A DNA stretch of 58,400 bases from an uncultured Rhizobium sp. GTDB taxonomy: Bacteria > Pseudomonadota > Alphaproteobacteria > Rhizobiales > Rhizobiaceae. This document shows positions 47,503-56,238 of the stretch, piece by piece. The notes under the pieces are model-generated. The model did not search any database. It was not told the origin of the DNA and saw only the letters and a list, made by a program, of their open reading frames with translations. Position numbers and translations under genes: made by a program. The DNA is taken from the NCBI GenBank assembly GCA_945952045.1, contig CAMFHE010000033.1, forward strand, positions 1 through 58,400. The letters are read 5' to 3'. How positions within the stretch are numbered: position 1 is the first letter of the stretch; each line of letters starts with the position of its first letter.

Positions 47503-49152
47503 ATGCGCCGGACCGAAGACAAACTCGCCGACCTCAACCAGCCGAAATTGTGGTCGGGCGTCAATGCCTACAGGCTCGATCCGATGCTGGTGGATCTCAC
47601 CTCGCGCTGGCCGCGCGGCGTGCGCGAGGAACTGGAAGCGCTGGGTCGCCATGTGACGGCGCCGGAGGTGCAGGATCTCGCCCGCATGGCCAATGAGAGC
47701 ACGCCGAAGCTGCGCACCCATGGTCCACGCGGCGAACGCATCGATGTCGTCGAATTCCATCCCGCCTGGCATGCACTGATGCGCCGCTCCATGGCGAACG
47801 GCCTGCATTGCTCTGTCTGGGAAACCCAGAACGATCCCGAACTCAAGACCAATGCGCACCGCATCCGCGCCGCGCGATTCTTTCTGACCGCGCAGGCCGA
47901 AACCGGGCATCTTTGCCCGCTGACCATGACCAGCGCCTCCGTCGCCGCGTTGATGGCGGCACCCGCTGTGCAGAAGGAGTGGGCGCCGAAGATCCTGTCG
48001 CGCACCTATGATTCCACCAACAAGCCGGCCATGCAGAAATCGGCCGTGACGCTCGGCATGGGCATGACGGAAAAGCAGGGCGGCACCGACGTGCGCGCCA
48101 TCACCTCGACCGCCGAGCGGGTGGGCGAGGGCATCTACCGTCTTTCAGGCCACAAATGGTTCCTCTCCGCGCCGATGAGCGACGGCTTCGTCATGCTGGC
48201 GCGCACCCGTGAAGGCATGGGCTGCTTTCTCGTGCCGCGCCTGCTGGAGGATGGCACGCCGAACGGCCTGCAGATCCAGCGCCTCAAGGACAAGCTCGGC
48301 AATCGCTCCAATGCCTCGGCCGAAGTCGAATTCACCGATACGTTCGGTTTCCTGCTCGGTTCCCCCGATGCCGGCATCCGCACCATCCTGGACATGGTGA
48401 CGCTGACGCGGCTCGATTGCGCCGTCGCTTCCGCCGGCATCATGCGCGCTTCGCTGGCCGAAGCCGTTCACCACGCCCGTGGCCGCAGCGTTTTCGGCAA
48501 GATGCTGGTCAACCAGCCGATCATGACACGGGTATTGGCCGATATGGCGCTCGACGTCGCTGCCGCGACCGCGCTCTCCTTCCGCCTGGCGCAGGCCTTC
48601 GACCGCGCTGGAGAAAACAAGGCGGAAGCAGCTTACGCGCGGCTGATGACGCCGGTGACCAAATACTGGTGCTGCAAGATCGCGCCGGCCCTGATCTACG
48701 AGGCGATGGAATGCCTTGGTGGCAGCGGTTATGTCGAGGAGCGGCCCATCGCCCGCCACTATCGCGAGGCCCCGGTCAACGCCATCTGGGAAGGCTCCGG
48801 CAATGTCATGGCGCTCGACGTGTTGCGCGTCTTGAGCCGTGGTCGCGACATTTTCGAGACCGTATTCGAAGGGTTGTCACGCGATCTCGGCCGTTCGGGA
48901 CGCAAGATCGTCGAGGTTCTGCATGCCGCCATGGCGCTTTGCGACCGTGACGAGGGGGCAGGGCGGTTGCTGATCGAACAGCTTGCGCTGGCCGCCGCCG
49001 CCGCCGAACTTTACCGTCTCGGCGCGGGCAAGGTTGCCGACGCCTTCCTCGAAACACGCCTTGCCGCCGGTTGGCGTTCCACTTACGGCATGCTCGATTC
49101 CCGCTTCGACGCCGGCTACATCGTCGACCTCCTCTATCCGCCGGCAAGCTGA
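47503..49152 (+). CDS. Acyl-CoA dehydrogenase, AidB-like
   Basis: FAD-dependent enzyme of the acyl-CoA dehydrogenase superfamily, 549 residues, about 150 longer than typical short-chain members and similar in length to E. coli AidB (541). Visible parts: HLCPLTMTSASVAALM near residue 138, LGMGMTEKQGGTDVRAIT near 185-202 (FAD/substrate loop), and GGSGYVEERPIARHYREAPVNAIWEGSGN near 405-433. AidB itself is tied to DNA-alkylation stress and has little dehydrogenase activity; whether this protein behaves likewise is not evident. GGAAG stands six bases before the ATG. It is divergent from pyrB. Confidence 0.9.
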   Translation: MRRTEDKLADLNQPKLWSGVNAYRLDPMLVDLTSRWPRGVREELEALGRHVTAPEVQDLARMANESTPKLRTHGPRGERIDVVEFHPAWHALMRRSMANGLHCSVWETQNDPELKTNAHRIRAARFFLTAQAETGHLCPLTMTSASVAALMAAPAVQKEWAPKILSRTYDSTNKPAMQKSAVTLGMGMTEKQGGTDVRAITSTAERVGEGIYRLSGHKWFLSAPMSDGFVMLARTREGMGCFLVPRLLEDGTPNGLQIQRLKDKLGNRSNASAEVEFTDTFGFLLGSPDAGIRTILDMVTLTRLDCAVASAGIMRASLAEAVHHARGRSVFGKMLVNQPIMTRVLADMALDVAAATALSFRLAQAFDRAGENKAEAAYARLMTPVTKYWCCKIAPALIYEAMECLGGSGYVEERPIARHYREAPVNAIWEGSGNVMALDVLRVLSRGRDIFETVFEGLSRDLGRSGRKIVEVLHAAMALCDRDEGAGRLLIEQLALAAAAAELYRLGAGKVADAFLETRLAAGWRSTYGMLDSRFDAGYIVDLLYPPAS

Positions 49153-49508
49153 AAACGCCGTGAAAACGATGGCTTATCCCAAAGTCATCCACAGCGGGCA
49201 GGTGCGCCGTTAACCTTAATAAAGGGTTTACGTTGCGCAAACAGGGTTAACGCGCCACTTTGTTGGAATGTACTGTGTTAACCAACGGAAACGGTGGTCC
49301 CCGTGGCGCGATTTGCGTTGCTTATCGTCATGATGACGTTTTTTGCCGTGCTGGCGCTGGATATCAGCGTGCCTGCTGTCGTGCTTAGCTTGATGGCGTT
49401 GTCGAATGTCGTGGTTCTGCCGAAAGGCGAAGCATTTCCAGGAAAAGTGGATACCGGTTTTCCGTCCGGAAATGCGCTGAACAAAAGAGCACGGCAGGAG
49501 CGGATGGC
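49153..49508. other. Intergenic region with TTAAC cluster
   Basis: 356 bases without a well-supported gene. TTAACC at 49210, GTTAAC at 49246-49251 and TTAACCAA at 49278-49285 form a cluster of half-sites resembling CtrA recognition (TTAACCAT). From 49294 a GTG-initiated open frame encodes a hydrophobic stretch and runs into the repeat at 49430; it could be a small membrane protein but lacks a ribosome-binding site. Confidence 0.45.
49430..49477. repeat. RIME-like palindromic module, copy B
   Basis: GCATTTCC (49432-49439) pairs with GGAAATGC (49468-49475), and GGAAAA (49441-49446) with TTTTCC (49458-49463). This is the first module of the repeat at 19511-19612, with a few differences in the loop; the second module is missing. 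It ends about 30 bases before the next gene. Confidence 0.8.
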
Positions 49509-49838
49509 ATGAAGTGGCTGCTGATCTTCTGGGCCGGCCCGATCGCCTTGCTGGGCAGCTGGTACAGCCTGTCCTACTACGACATGAGCTTTGGCGTGTT
49601 CATGCTGACGCGGCAGGCGCATGACCTCGTCTTCAATATCTACGGCCATGTGCTTGGCATTCCGCCTGAGACGATTCCGCCGCTGGTCATGCGCGCCATC
49701 GTTCTCGACAGCCTCGTGCTGTTTTCGCTGGTCGCCTTCCGCCGCCGCAAGGCGATTGCCGCCTGGTGGCGGGGTCGTCAGTCCTCCGAGGAAGAGGCGA
49801 GACGCGACAGTGCCGAGAGCCTGTCCAACGCGCCCTGA
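49509..49838 (+). CDS. DUF6105-like small membrane protein
   Basis: A 109-residue protein with two membrane helices (residues about 3-22 and 62-80) and a polar, acidic C-terminal tail ([19 protein letters not shown]). The opening [20 protein letters not shown] and the middle [20 protein letters not shown] resemble the rhizobial family I know as DUF6105. Function unknown. AGGAGCGG precedes the ATG at a spacing of about five bases and comes just after the repeat. The last 61 bases overlap the 3' end of ruvX on the other strand. Confidence 0.82.
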   Translation: MKWLLIFWAGPIALLGSWYSLSYYDMSFGVFMLTRQAHDLVFNIYGHVLGIPPETIPPLVMRAIVLDSLVLFSLVAFRRRKAIAAWWRGRQSSEEEARRDSAESLSNAP

Positions 49839-50269
49839 AGAATGAAGCTGGCGGCAGCCGAATCGATGCGTTCGGCCCGCTTGGCGCGAGAGACATCCAT
49901 TTCCAGCAGCGCCCGCTCGGCGGCGACCGTCGATAGCCGCTCGTCCCAGAAGATGAAGGGCAGCTCGGTCTTGTCCTGCATCGAGCGCACGAAGGCGCGC
50001 GTCGCCTGAACACGCGGACCGCCGGAACCGTCCATGTTCATCGGCAGGCCGATGACGAAGGCGACGATCTTTTCCTTGGCTGCAAAAGCGAGCAGGGTCT
50101 CGGCATCCTGCGTGAATTTCGTGCGCCTCAGCACGGGTCGCGGATTGGCCAGCCGCCTTCCGAGATCGGAGACGGCAAGCCCGATGGTCTTGGTGCCCAG
50201 ATCCAGCCCGGCAATCGGCTGGCCGGGCTGCAGGGCGGTTGCCAGTTCCTCGATGGTGAGAACGCCCAT
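49778..50269 (-). CDS. ruvX: Putative pre-16S rRNA nuclease / Holliday junction resolvase (YqgF)
   Basis: RNase H-fold nuclease of the YqgF family, linked to 16S rRNA 5'-end processing and possibly to branched DNA. The 163-residue product has [16 protein letters not shown] near residue 20 (first catalytic Asp), [15 protein letters not shown] near 72, and [14 protein letters not shown] near 105-118. Its C-terminal codons overlap the DUF6105-like gene by 61 bases. It stands three bases after the phnA-like stop, so both are one unit. Confidence 0.94.
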   Translation of the reverse strand: MGVLTIEELATALQPGQPIAGLDLGTKTIGLAVSDLGRRLANPRPVLRRTKFTQDAETLLAFAAKEKIVAFVIGLPMNMDGSGGPRVQATRAFVRSMQDKTELPFIFWDERLSTVAAERALLEMDVSRAKRAERIDSAAASFILQGALDRLSALSRLASSSED

Positions 50270-50272
50270 GGC

Positions 50273-50569
50273 TTAACGCTTGCGCACGAATTCGGTGCGC
50301 AGCACGAGACCCTTGATGGTGTCGTGCCTGCAATCGATCAGTTCGGGATCGTCGGTCAGGCGGATGGAGCGGATCACCGTCCCCTGCTTCAGCGTCGTGC
50401 TGGTGCCTTTGACCTTGAGATCCTTGATCAGCGTAACCGAATCGCCGTCGGCCAGCGCATTGCCGGCGCTGTCCTGCACAACGATTGCATTTGCCGCCGC
50501 CATTTCGGAAGCCGGGCGCCACTCGCCGCTGGCTTCGTCATACACATAATCGTCATCGCCGGCGCTCAT
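50273..50569 (-). CDS. PhnA-like protein without zinc ribbon
   Basis: A 98-residue protein aligned to the C-terminal PhnA domain: GDSVTLIKDLKVKGTSTTLK near residues 41-60 and IRSIRLTDDPELIDCRHD near 66-83, ending LRTEFVRKR. In E. coli PhnA this domain follows a C4 zinc ribbon; here the N-terminus is an acidic stretch (DDDYVYDEASGEWRPASE) with no cysteine pairs. Role unknown; the phosphonate link of the family name is historical. I start at ATG 50569, six bases after AGGAA; an ATG at 50575 lies too close to it. Coupled with ruvX. Confidence 0.85.
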   Translation of the reverse strand: MSAGDDDYVYDEASGEWRPASEMAAANAIVVQDSAGNALADGDSVTLIKDLKVKGTSTTLKQGTVIRSIRLTDDPELIDCRHDTIKGLVLRTEFVRKR

Positions 50570-50614
50570 CGTCATTTCCTGTTCTGTCTGGTGTATTTCT
50601 TCTGTATCGACCTA

Positions 50615-50658
50615 CTGCAGAATTCCTCAAGCCGAAATCGGTTTGAGGAATTCTGCAG
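50615..50658. repeat. 44-bp near-perfect palindrome
   Basis: CTGCAGAATTCCTCAA (50615-50630) and its exact inverse (50643-50658) flank a centre that pairs further (G-U, CCGA with TCGG), giving a 21-bp stem with a two-base loop. It lies in a divergent gap, so it is not a normal terminator. Its sequence style is that of rhizobial dispersed palindromic repeats. Confidence 0.75.
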
Positions 50659-50750
50659 CCGTTCTAAATCATACAGCGTCTTTTGAGCGCCATGAATAAC
50701 GCGCGGCGCTGTATGTCATAACCCGTCTGAGATTCCAAAGGGAGCATCCG

Positions 50751-51455
50751 ATGAAAATCACCTGGCTCGGCCATTCCGCCTTCCGTCTTGAAACCGCCAA
50801 GGCAAAAATCCTGATCGATCCCTTCTTCAGCGGCAATCCGGGCTTCGGCGGCCTGGATGCGAAGGATGCGGCTGCTGATCTCACCCATATCCTGCTGACC
50901 CACGGTCATGGCGACCATGTCGGCGATACGATCCAGCTTGCCAAGGACACCGGCGCCACCGTGCTCGCCAATGCCGATCTCGCCGCCTGGCTCGGCTCCA
51001 AGGGTGTCGAGAAGCTGGAAATGGGCAATACCGGCGGCACCGTCTCCTTCGGTTCCTTCAGCGTCACCTTCACCAATGCCCTGCATTCCTCGGCGCAGAT
51101 CACCGAAGACGGCGTCTCGCATGCGCTTGGCAATGCCAACGGCCTGATGCTGCATTTCGACGACGAGCCGACTTTGTTCCACATGGGCGATACCGACATC
51201 TTCTCCGACATGGCCCTGATCAACGAACTGCATGCGCCGGAAATCGGTCTTGTGCCGGTCGGAGATCGCTTCACCATGGGCGGTGCGGTTGCCGCGCTCG
51301 CCTGCCAGCGCTTCTTCAATTTCTCCACCGTCCTGCCCTGCCATTACGGCTCCTTCCCGATCATCGACCAGACGCCCGAGAAATTCGTGGCCGGCATGGA
51401 TGGCGCGAAGGCCAGGATCGAGACGCCGAAGGCCGGCGAGAGCCTGTCGCTTTGA
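50751..51455 (+). CDS. UPF0173 metal-dependent hydrolase
   Basis: Metallo-beta-lactamase-fold hydrolase of unknown substrate, 234 residues. It opens [15 protein letters not shown] and shows the metal-binding [10 protein letters not shown] near residue 48-57, [13 protein letters not shown] near 143 and [12 protein letters not shown] near 194. Length and motifs match UPF0173 closely. AAAGGGAG lies eight bases before the ATG. Monocistronic or ahead of the gat genes; a promoter candidate for gatC follows. Confidence 0.94.
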   Translation: MKITWLGHSAFRLETAKAKILIDPFFSGNPGFGGLDAKDAAADLTHILLTHGHGDHVGDTIQLAKDTGATVLANADLAAWLGSKGVEKLEMGNTGGTVSFGSFSVTFTNALHSSAQITEDGVSHALGNANGLMLHFDDEPTLFHMGDTDIFSDMALINELHAPEIGLVPVGDRFTMGGAVAALACQRFFNFSTVLPCHYGSFPIIDQTPEKFVAGMDGAKARIETPKAGESLSL

Positions 51456-51465
51456 CAAATCCCCG

Positions 51466-51494
51466 TTGCACGGGAAGGGCAGGGCCTTTATAGC
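51466..51494 (+). promoter_or_regulatory. Promoter candidate for gatC-gatA
   Basis: TTGCAC (51466-51471) and TATAGC (51489-51494) are separated by 17 bases. A hairpin with a GC stem follows in the predicted leader at 51511-51525. Confidence 0.45.
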
Positions 51495-51510
51495 GAGGAA
51501 AAACGGGATG

Positions 51511-51525
51511 CCCTCCGGCGGAGGG
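51511..51525 (+). promoter_or_regulatory. GC hairpin in the gatC leader
   Basis: CCCTCC and GGAGGG pair around GGC, 30 bases before the gatC start. It lies upstream of the ribosome-binding site GGAGAAG, whose GGAG could compete for the CCCTCC strand. Confidence 0.4.
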
Positions 51526-51554
51526 TGTCCCCATGCCATAACCGGAGAAGACAG

Positions 51555-51842
51555 ATGTCCGTAGACCTCGCCACCGTGAAGCGCGTCGCCCATCTTGCCC
51601 GTATCGCCGTCAGCGAAGACGAGGCCAATCGCATGATGAGCGAGCTGAACGGCATTCTGGGGTTCGTCGAGCAGCTTTCCGAAGTGAACGTCGATGGCGT
51701 CGAGGCGATGACCTCGGTCATGCCGATGGCGATGAAGAAGCGGCAGGATGCCGTCACCGATGGCGACAAGGCGGCCGACATCGTCGCCAATGCACCCGTT
51801 ACCGATCAGAATTTCTTCCTCGTGCCGAAGGTGGTGGAGTGA
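51555..51842 (+). CDS. gatC: Aspartyl/glutamyl-tRNA amidotransferase subunit C
   Basis: Small scaffolding subunit of the GatCAB complex, which amidates Glu-tRNA(Gln) and/or Asp-tRNA(Asn). The 95-residue product has the family opening [20 protein letters not shown] and the later [18 protein letters not shown] and ends [22 protein letters not shown] stands before the ATG at 51555. gatA follows after 56 bases. Confidence 0.96.
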   Translation: MSVDLATVKRVAHLARIAVSEDEANRMMSELNGILGFVEQLSEVNVDGVEAMTSVMPMAMKKRQDAVTDGDKAADIVANAPVTDQNFFLVPKVVE

Positions 51843-51898
51843 GCGGGCTTAACGCCCAGCCTTCCGCCCGCGACCCCCATTTTTCGAAAGCCTGACCG

Positions 51899-53380
51899 AT
51901 GACCGATCTGACCCGCCTGACCATCGCCGAAGCCCGTGAAAAGCTGCGCGCCAAGGAATTTTCCGCCGTCGAACTGACCGATGCCTATATCGCCGCCATC
52001 GACGCCGCCAACGACAAGATCAATGCCTATGTCTCCGTGACGCCGGACAAGGCGCGCGCCATGGCCAAGGCTTCCGACGCGCGCATCGCCAAGGGCGAAG
52101 CCGGCGCGCTGGAAGGTATTCCGCTCGGCATCAAGGATCTGTTCGCCACCGAAGGCGAACATACCCAGGCCTGCAGCCATATCCTCGACGGCTTCAAACC
52201 GCGTTACGAATCGACCGTCACCCAGAACCTCTGGAACGATGGCGCCGTCATGCTCGGCAAGCTGAACATGGACGAATTCGCCATGGGCTCGTCCAACGAG
52301 ACCTCCTATTACGGCCCGGTCATCAACCCCTGGCGCGCCAAGGGTTCGAACCAGCAACTCGTGCCGGGCGGTTCCTCAGGCGGTTCCGCCGCTGCCGTCG
52401 CCGCCTTCCTGTGCGCTGGCGCCACCGCCACCGATACCGGCGGCTCGATCCGCCAGCCCGCCGCCTTCACCGGCACTGTCGGCATCAAGCCGACCTATGG
52501 CCGCTGCTCGCGCTGGGGCACGGTTGCCTTCGCCTCGTCGCTCGATCAGGCCGGCCCGATCGCCCGTGACGTTCGCGACGCCGCGATCCTGTTGAAGTCC
52601 ATGGCGAGCGTCGATGCCAAGGACACCACCTCCGTCGATCTGCCGGTTCCGGATTACGAAGCCTCGCTCGGCCAGTCGGTGCGCGGCATGAAGATCGGTA
52701 TTCCCAAGGAATACCGCGTCGACGGCATGCCGGAAGAAATCGAAGCCTTCTGGCAGAAGGGCATTGCCTGGCTGAAGGATGCCGGCGCCGAGATCGTCGA
52801 CATCTCGCTGCCGCACACGAAATACGCCCTGCCGGCCTATTACATCGTTGCGCCCGCCGAGGCATCCTCGAACCTCGCCCGTTACGACGGCGTGCGCTAC
52901 GGCCTGCGCGTTGACGGCAAGGATATCGTCGATCTCTACGAGAAAACCCGCGCCGCCGGCTTCGGCAAGGAAGTCAAGCGCCGCATCATGATCGGCACCT
53001 ATGTGCTGTCGGCCGGCTATTACGACGCCTATTACCTGCGCGCCCAGAAAGTGCGCACACTGATCAAGCGTGACTTCGAACTGGCCTTCCAGGCCGGCGT
53101 CGATGCGATCCTGACGCCCGCGACACCGTCCTCCGCATTCGGCATCGCCGACGAGGATCTGGCGTCCGATCCGGTGAAGATGTACCTCAACGACATCTTT
53201 ACGGTCACCGTCAACATGGCGGGCCTGCCGGGCATCGCCGTTCCCGGCGGTCTGGACAGCCGCGGCCTGCCGCTCGGCCTGCAGCTCATCGGCAAGCCCT
53301 TTGAAGAGGAAACCCTGTTCAAGACGGCGCATGTCATCGAACAGGCGGTCGGCAAGCTGTCGCCGGAGAAGTGGTGGTAA
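51899..53380 (+). CDS. gatA: Aspartyl/glutamyl-tRNA amidotransferase subunit A
   Basis: Amidase subunit that releases ammonia from glutamine for GatB. The 493-residue product has the Ser-cisSer-Lys triad: lysine in [12 protein letters not shown] near residue 79, and the serines in [15 protein letters not shown] near 157 and [12 protein letters not shown] near 180. Length is standard. A strong terminator follows at 53408-53445, separating it from the GNAT gene and gatB. Confidence 0.97.
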   Translation: MTDLTRLTIAEAREKLRAKEFSAVELTDAYIAAIDAANDKINAYVSVTPDKARAMAKASDARIAKGEAGALEGIPLGIKDLFATEGEHTQACSHILDGFKPRYESTVTQNLWNDGAVMLGKLNMDEFAMGSSNETSYYGPVINPWRAKGSNQQLVPGGSSGGSAAAVAAFLCAGATATDTGGSIRQPAAFTGTVGIKPTYGRCSRWGTVAFASSLDQAGPIARDVRDAAILLKSMASVDAKDTTSVDLPVPDYEASLGQSVRGMKIGIPKEYRVDGMPEEIEAFWQKGIAWLKDAGAEIVDISLPHTKYALPAYYIVAPAEASSNLARYDGVRYGLRVDGKDIVDLYEKTRAAGFGKEVKRRIMIGTYVLSAGYYDAYYLRAQKVRTLIKRDFELAFQAGVDAILTPATPSSAFGIADEDLASDPVKMYLNDIFTVTVNMAGLPGIAVPGGLDSRGLPLGLQLIGKPFEEETLFKTAHVIEQAVGKLSPEKWW

Positions 53381-53407
53381 TTCTCACCGCTTTTGGCTGA
53401 CCATACC

Positions 53408-53445
53408 AACCCGCCTTTGCGTCACGAAGGCGGGTTTTCTTTTTT
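53408..53445 (+). terminator. Terminator after gatA
   Basis: AACCCGCCTT pairs with AAGGCGGGTT around a nine-base loop and runs into a T-rich tract (TTCTTTTTT), 28 bases past the gatA stop. The GNAT gene starts 12 bases later. Confidence 0.88.
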
Positions 53446-53457
53446 GCGAGGGGAAGA

Positions 53458-53967
53458 ATGATCGGGATACGACGCGCGCGAGACGACGAGGCGAGCATCC
53501 TAGCCGGCATCGGCCTTGCCGCCTGGAAACGCGCCGTCGCAGGCCTTGGCGCATCCACAGACATGGAACGCCGCGCGGCAAACGCCTTCACCGGCTTCGT
53601 GCGCGAATCCTGGCGCACGATCACCGTCGTCGAGCGCAACGGCCGCGCCGCCGGTTGGGCGGCGCGCGAGGCGGCGAACGAAGTCATCAGCGATTTCTGG
53701 ATCGATCCGGCCGTCGTCCGACAGGGGCTGGGCGCGGCGCTGCTCGCGGTGATCGAGGACGATATCCGCCGGCAAGGCTTCGATTCGGTCAGCCTCCAGA
53801 CGCATGCCCGCAACGAGCCGGCCATCGCCTTTTTCAAGCGTCACGGCTACCGGGTGCAATGGCTGTCGGTCGCCTATGCGGCGAAGCTGGACCGCGATAT
53901 CGAGTCGGTTGGGTTGATCCGCGATTTTCTGCCCGATGCGTCGGATACATACGGCCCCGGAATCTGA
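53458..53967 (+). CDS. GNAT family N-acetyltransferase
   Basis: A 169-residue acetyl-CoA-dependent acyltransferase of unknown substrate. The acetyl-CoA-binding stretch is [20 protein letters not shown] near residues 80-99 (RQGLGA loop), followed by [20 protein letters not shown] near 120-140. GAGGGGAAG precedes the ATG. It lies between the gatA terminator and gatB on the same strand, so it may share a transcript with gatB. Confidence 0.9.
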   Translation: MIGIRRARDDEASILAGIGLAAWKRAVAGLGASTDMERRAANAFTGFVRESWRTITVVERNGRAAGWAAREAANEVISDFWIDPAVVRQGLGAALLAVIEDDIRRQGFDSVSLQTHARNEPAIAFFKRHGYRVQWLSVAYAAKLDRDIESVGLIRDFLPDASDTYGPGI

Positions 53968-54049
53968 GCGAAAACCTGTTGAGCCTTGCGCCGCCGCAGC
54001 AATTGCTCTACCTCACAAACACTATGAAAACAGACTTCACGAGCATCCG

Positions 54050-55552
54050 ATGAGCATTGTCGACGTCCGCACACCCGATCCGAAGCGCCTGATCCCCGGA
54101 GCCACCGGCGACTGGGAAATTGTCATCGGCATGGAAGTCCATGCGCAGGTGCTGAGCCAGTCCAAGCTGTTCTCCGGCGCTTCGACCGAATTCGGCAAGC
54201 CGGCCAATTCCAACGTCTCGCTGGTCGATGCCGCCATGCCCGGCATGCTGCCTGTGATCAACGAGGAATGCGTGGCGCAGGCTGTGCGCACCGGCCTCGG
54301 CCTCAAGGCGAAGATCAACAACCGCTCGATCTTCGACCGCAAGAACTATTTCTATCCCGACCTGCCGCAGGGCTATCAGATTTCGCAGTTCAAGGATCCG
54401 ATCGTCGGCGAGGGCCAGATCGTCATCTCGCTCGGTCCGGACCGTCAGGGCAATTTCGAGGATATCGAAATCGGCATCGAGCGCCTGCATTTGGAGCAGG
54501 ACGCCGGCAAGTCGATGCACGACCAGCATCCGACAATGTCCTATGTCGATCTCAACCGCTCCGGCGTAGCGCTGATGGAAATCGTTTCCAAGCCGGACAT
54601 GCGCTCATCCGACGAGGCCAAGGCGTATCTCACCAAGCTGCGCTCCATCGTCCGTTACCTCGGCACCTGCGACGGCAACATGGACGAAGGCTCGATGCGC
54701 GCCGACGTCAACGTCTCCGTGCGCCGCCCGGGCGGCGAATTCGGCACGCGTTGCGAGATCAAGAACGTCAACTCTATCCGTTTCGTCGGCCAAGCCATCG
54801 AATATGAGGCGCGCCGCCAGATCGCCATCCTCGAAGACGGTGGCTCCATCGACCAGGAAACCCGGCTTTTCGATCCTGGCAAGGGCGAGACGCGCTCGAT
54901 GCGCTCAAAGGAAGACGCGCATGATTATCGCTACTTCCCCGATCCGGACCTGCTGCCGCTGGAATTCGACGATGCCTTCGTCGAGTCGCTGAAGGCCGAT
55001 CTGCCGGAGTTGCCCGACGACAAGAAAGCCCGTTTCGTGCGTGAACTCGGCCTGTCGGTCTATGACGCCTCGGTGCTGGTCTCGGAAAAGGCGATTGCCG
55101 ATTATTTCGAAGCTGTTGCTGCCGGCCGCGACGGCAAGGCCGCCGCCAACTGGGTCATCAACGACCTGCTGGGCGCCTTGAACAGAACCGGCAAAAGCAT
55201 TGAAGAGACTCCGGTTTCGCCCGCCCAACTCGGCGGCATCATCGACCTGATCAAGGCCGAGACCATCTCCGGCAAGATCGCCAAGGATCTGTTCGAGATC
55301 GTGCTGGCCGAAGGCGGCGACCCGGCGGAAATCGTTGAAAGCCGCGGCATGAAGCAGGTGACCGATACCGGCGCCATCGAAAAGGCCGTTGATGACATCA
55401 TCGCCGCCAACCCGGATCAGGTCGCCAAGGTACAGGCCAAGCCGACGCTGGCCGGCTGGTTCGTCGGCCAGGTGATGAAGGCGACCGGCGGCAAGGCCAA
55501 TCCGCAGGCCGTGCAGGCCTTGGTGAAGGCCAAGCTCGGCATCGAGGAATAA
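54050..55552 (+). CDS. gatB: Aspartyl/glutamyl-tRNA amidotransferase subunit B
   Basis: tRNA-binding kinase/amidotransferase subunit of GatCAB. The 500-residue product opens with [20 protein letters not shown] and has [15 protein letters not shown] near residue 100, [18 protein letters not shown] near 213, and the helical YqeY/tail domain from about 350. I start at ATG 54050 ([10 protein letters not shown]). A nine-codon open frame (54024-54053, MKTDFTSIR) overlaps this start by ATGA and may be incidental. Its TAA touches a palindromic repeat. Confidence 0.96.
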   Translation: MSIVDVRTPDPKRLIPGATGDWEIVIGMEVHAQVLSQSKLFSGASTEFGKPANSNVSLVDAAMPGMLPVINEECVAQAVRTGLGLKAKINNRSIFDRKNYFYPDLPQGYQISQFKDPIVGEGQIVISLGPDRQGNFEDIEIGIERLHLEQDAGKSMHDQHPTMSYVDLNRSGVALMEIVSKPDMRSSDEAKAYLTKLRSIVRYLGTCDGNMDEGSMRADVNVSVRRPGGEFGTRCEIKNVNSIRFVGQAIEYEARRQIAILEDGGSIDQETRLFDPGKGETRSMRSKEDAHDYRYFPDPDLLPLEFDDAFVESLKADLPELPDDKKARFVRELGLSVYDASVLVSEKAIADYFEAVAAGRDGKAAANWVINDLLGALNRTGKSIEETPVSPAQLGGIIDLIKAETISGKIAKDLFEIVLAEGGDPAEIVESRGMKQVTDTGAIEKAVDDIIAANPDQVAKVQAKPTLAGWFVGQVMKATGGKANPQAVQALVKAKLGIEE

Positions 55553-55599
55553 AGCAATTCCAGGAAAAGTGTGAAGCGGTTTTCCGTCCGGAATTGCTT
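55552..55599. repeat. RIME-like palindromic module, copy C
   Basis: AAGCAATTCC (55552-55561) pairs with GGAATTGCTT (55590-55599), with GGAAAA and TTTTCC pairing inside. Compared with copy A, compensating changes (GCATTT/AAATGC to GCAATT/AATTGC) keep the stem intact. It begins within the gatB stop codon and ends 17 bases before the next start codon. Confidence 0.82.
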
Positions 55600-55616
55600 C
55601 GACAAAGGAGCTTCTT

Positions 55617-56114
55617 ATGTTCTTTGTGCGCACTGCCGGCGAGCGCGATCTCGACAAGGTGCGCACGCTGATGCGCGAAACGCTGCATGCGACGCTGAAC
55701 GTTCTGCATGTGGCGGATGAGGCCGAAGACCTGATCGCGGCGGAAACGTCGCCGGAAAAGCTCCGCGCCGCGCTGAAGGAAAAGGGAAGCGAGTTCCTCG
55801 TTGCCGATAGCGGCCGCGAGATCGCCGGCATGGGTTATGCCATGATGTCGCGCGATTTCGCCAAGACGGCCGAGATCCGCTGGATCCTCGTCCATCCCGC
55901 CCATCAGCGCCAGGGCATCGGCCGCGACATTTTCGCCGAGCTGGAAACCTGTTTCCCCGATTCCGAGATCCTGCGGCTGGAGATCGATGCCCGCAACCGC
56001 GCCGCGCTCGCCTTCTTCAATGCCCATGGCATGGTCGAAATCGACCGCATCGAGCGGGCAGGTGGCCCGGCGCCGCTGACATTGGTGCTCGAAAAACCGC
56101 TCGGTGTCGATTGA
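55617..56114 (+). CDS. GNAT family N-acetyltransferase
   Basis: A 165-residue acyltransferase, different in sequence from the one at 53458. Its cofactor loop is IRWILVHPAHQRQGIGRDIF near residues 88-107 (Q/RxxGxG/A form RQGIG), followed by LRLEIDARNRAALAFFNAHG near 121-140. Substrate unknown. AAAGGAG (55604-55610) lies six bases before the ATG, immediately downstream of the palindromic repeat, so the repeat forms most of the leader if transcription comes from gatB. Confidence 0.92.
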   Translation: MFFVRTAGERDLDKVRTLMRETLHATLNVLHVADEAEDLIAAETSPEKLRAALKEKGSEFLVADSGREIAGMGYAMMSRDFAKTAEIRWILVHPAHQRQGIGRDIFAELETCFPDSEILRLEIDARNRAALAFFNAHGMVEIDRIERAGGPAPLTLVLEKPLGVD

Positions 56115-56125
56115 CAGGATGGCTT

Positions 56126-56152
56126 GATTCCGGTGTCTGCGACGCCGGAATC
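56126..56152 (+). terminator. Hairpin after the second GNAT gene
   Basis: An 11-bp stem (GATTCCGGTGT with ACGCCGGAATC, one G-U) and loop CTGCG, 12 bases past the stop. No T run follows, so it is a weak terminator or stabiliser. Confidence 0.5.
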
Positions 56153-56238
56153 GCTGGACAATTCAGGCTTGAGGCGGCATAAGCGGAACAGCAGATTGCG
56201 CATGACAAGCGGGTTTCCGCGGTGCCGAAGGAATACAG

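Noticed and set aside
49294..49512. GTG-initiated 72-codon hydrophobic frame before the DUF6105-like gene
   Set aside because: No ribosome-binding site and its C-terminal third is encoded by the palindromic repeat. A small membrane protein cannot be excluded, so it is mentioned under the intergenic entry only.
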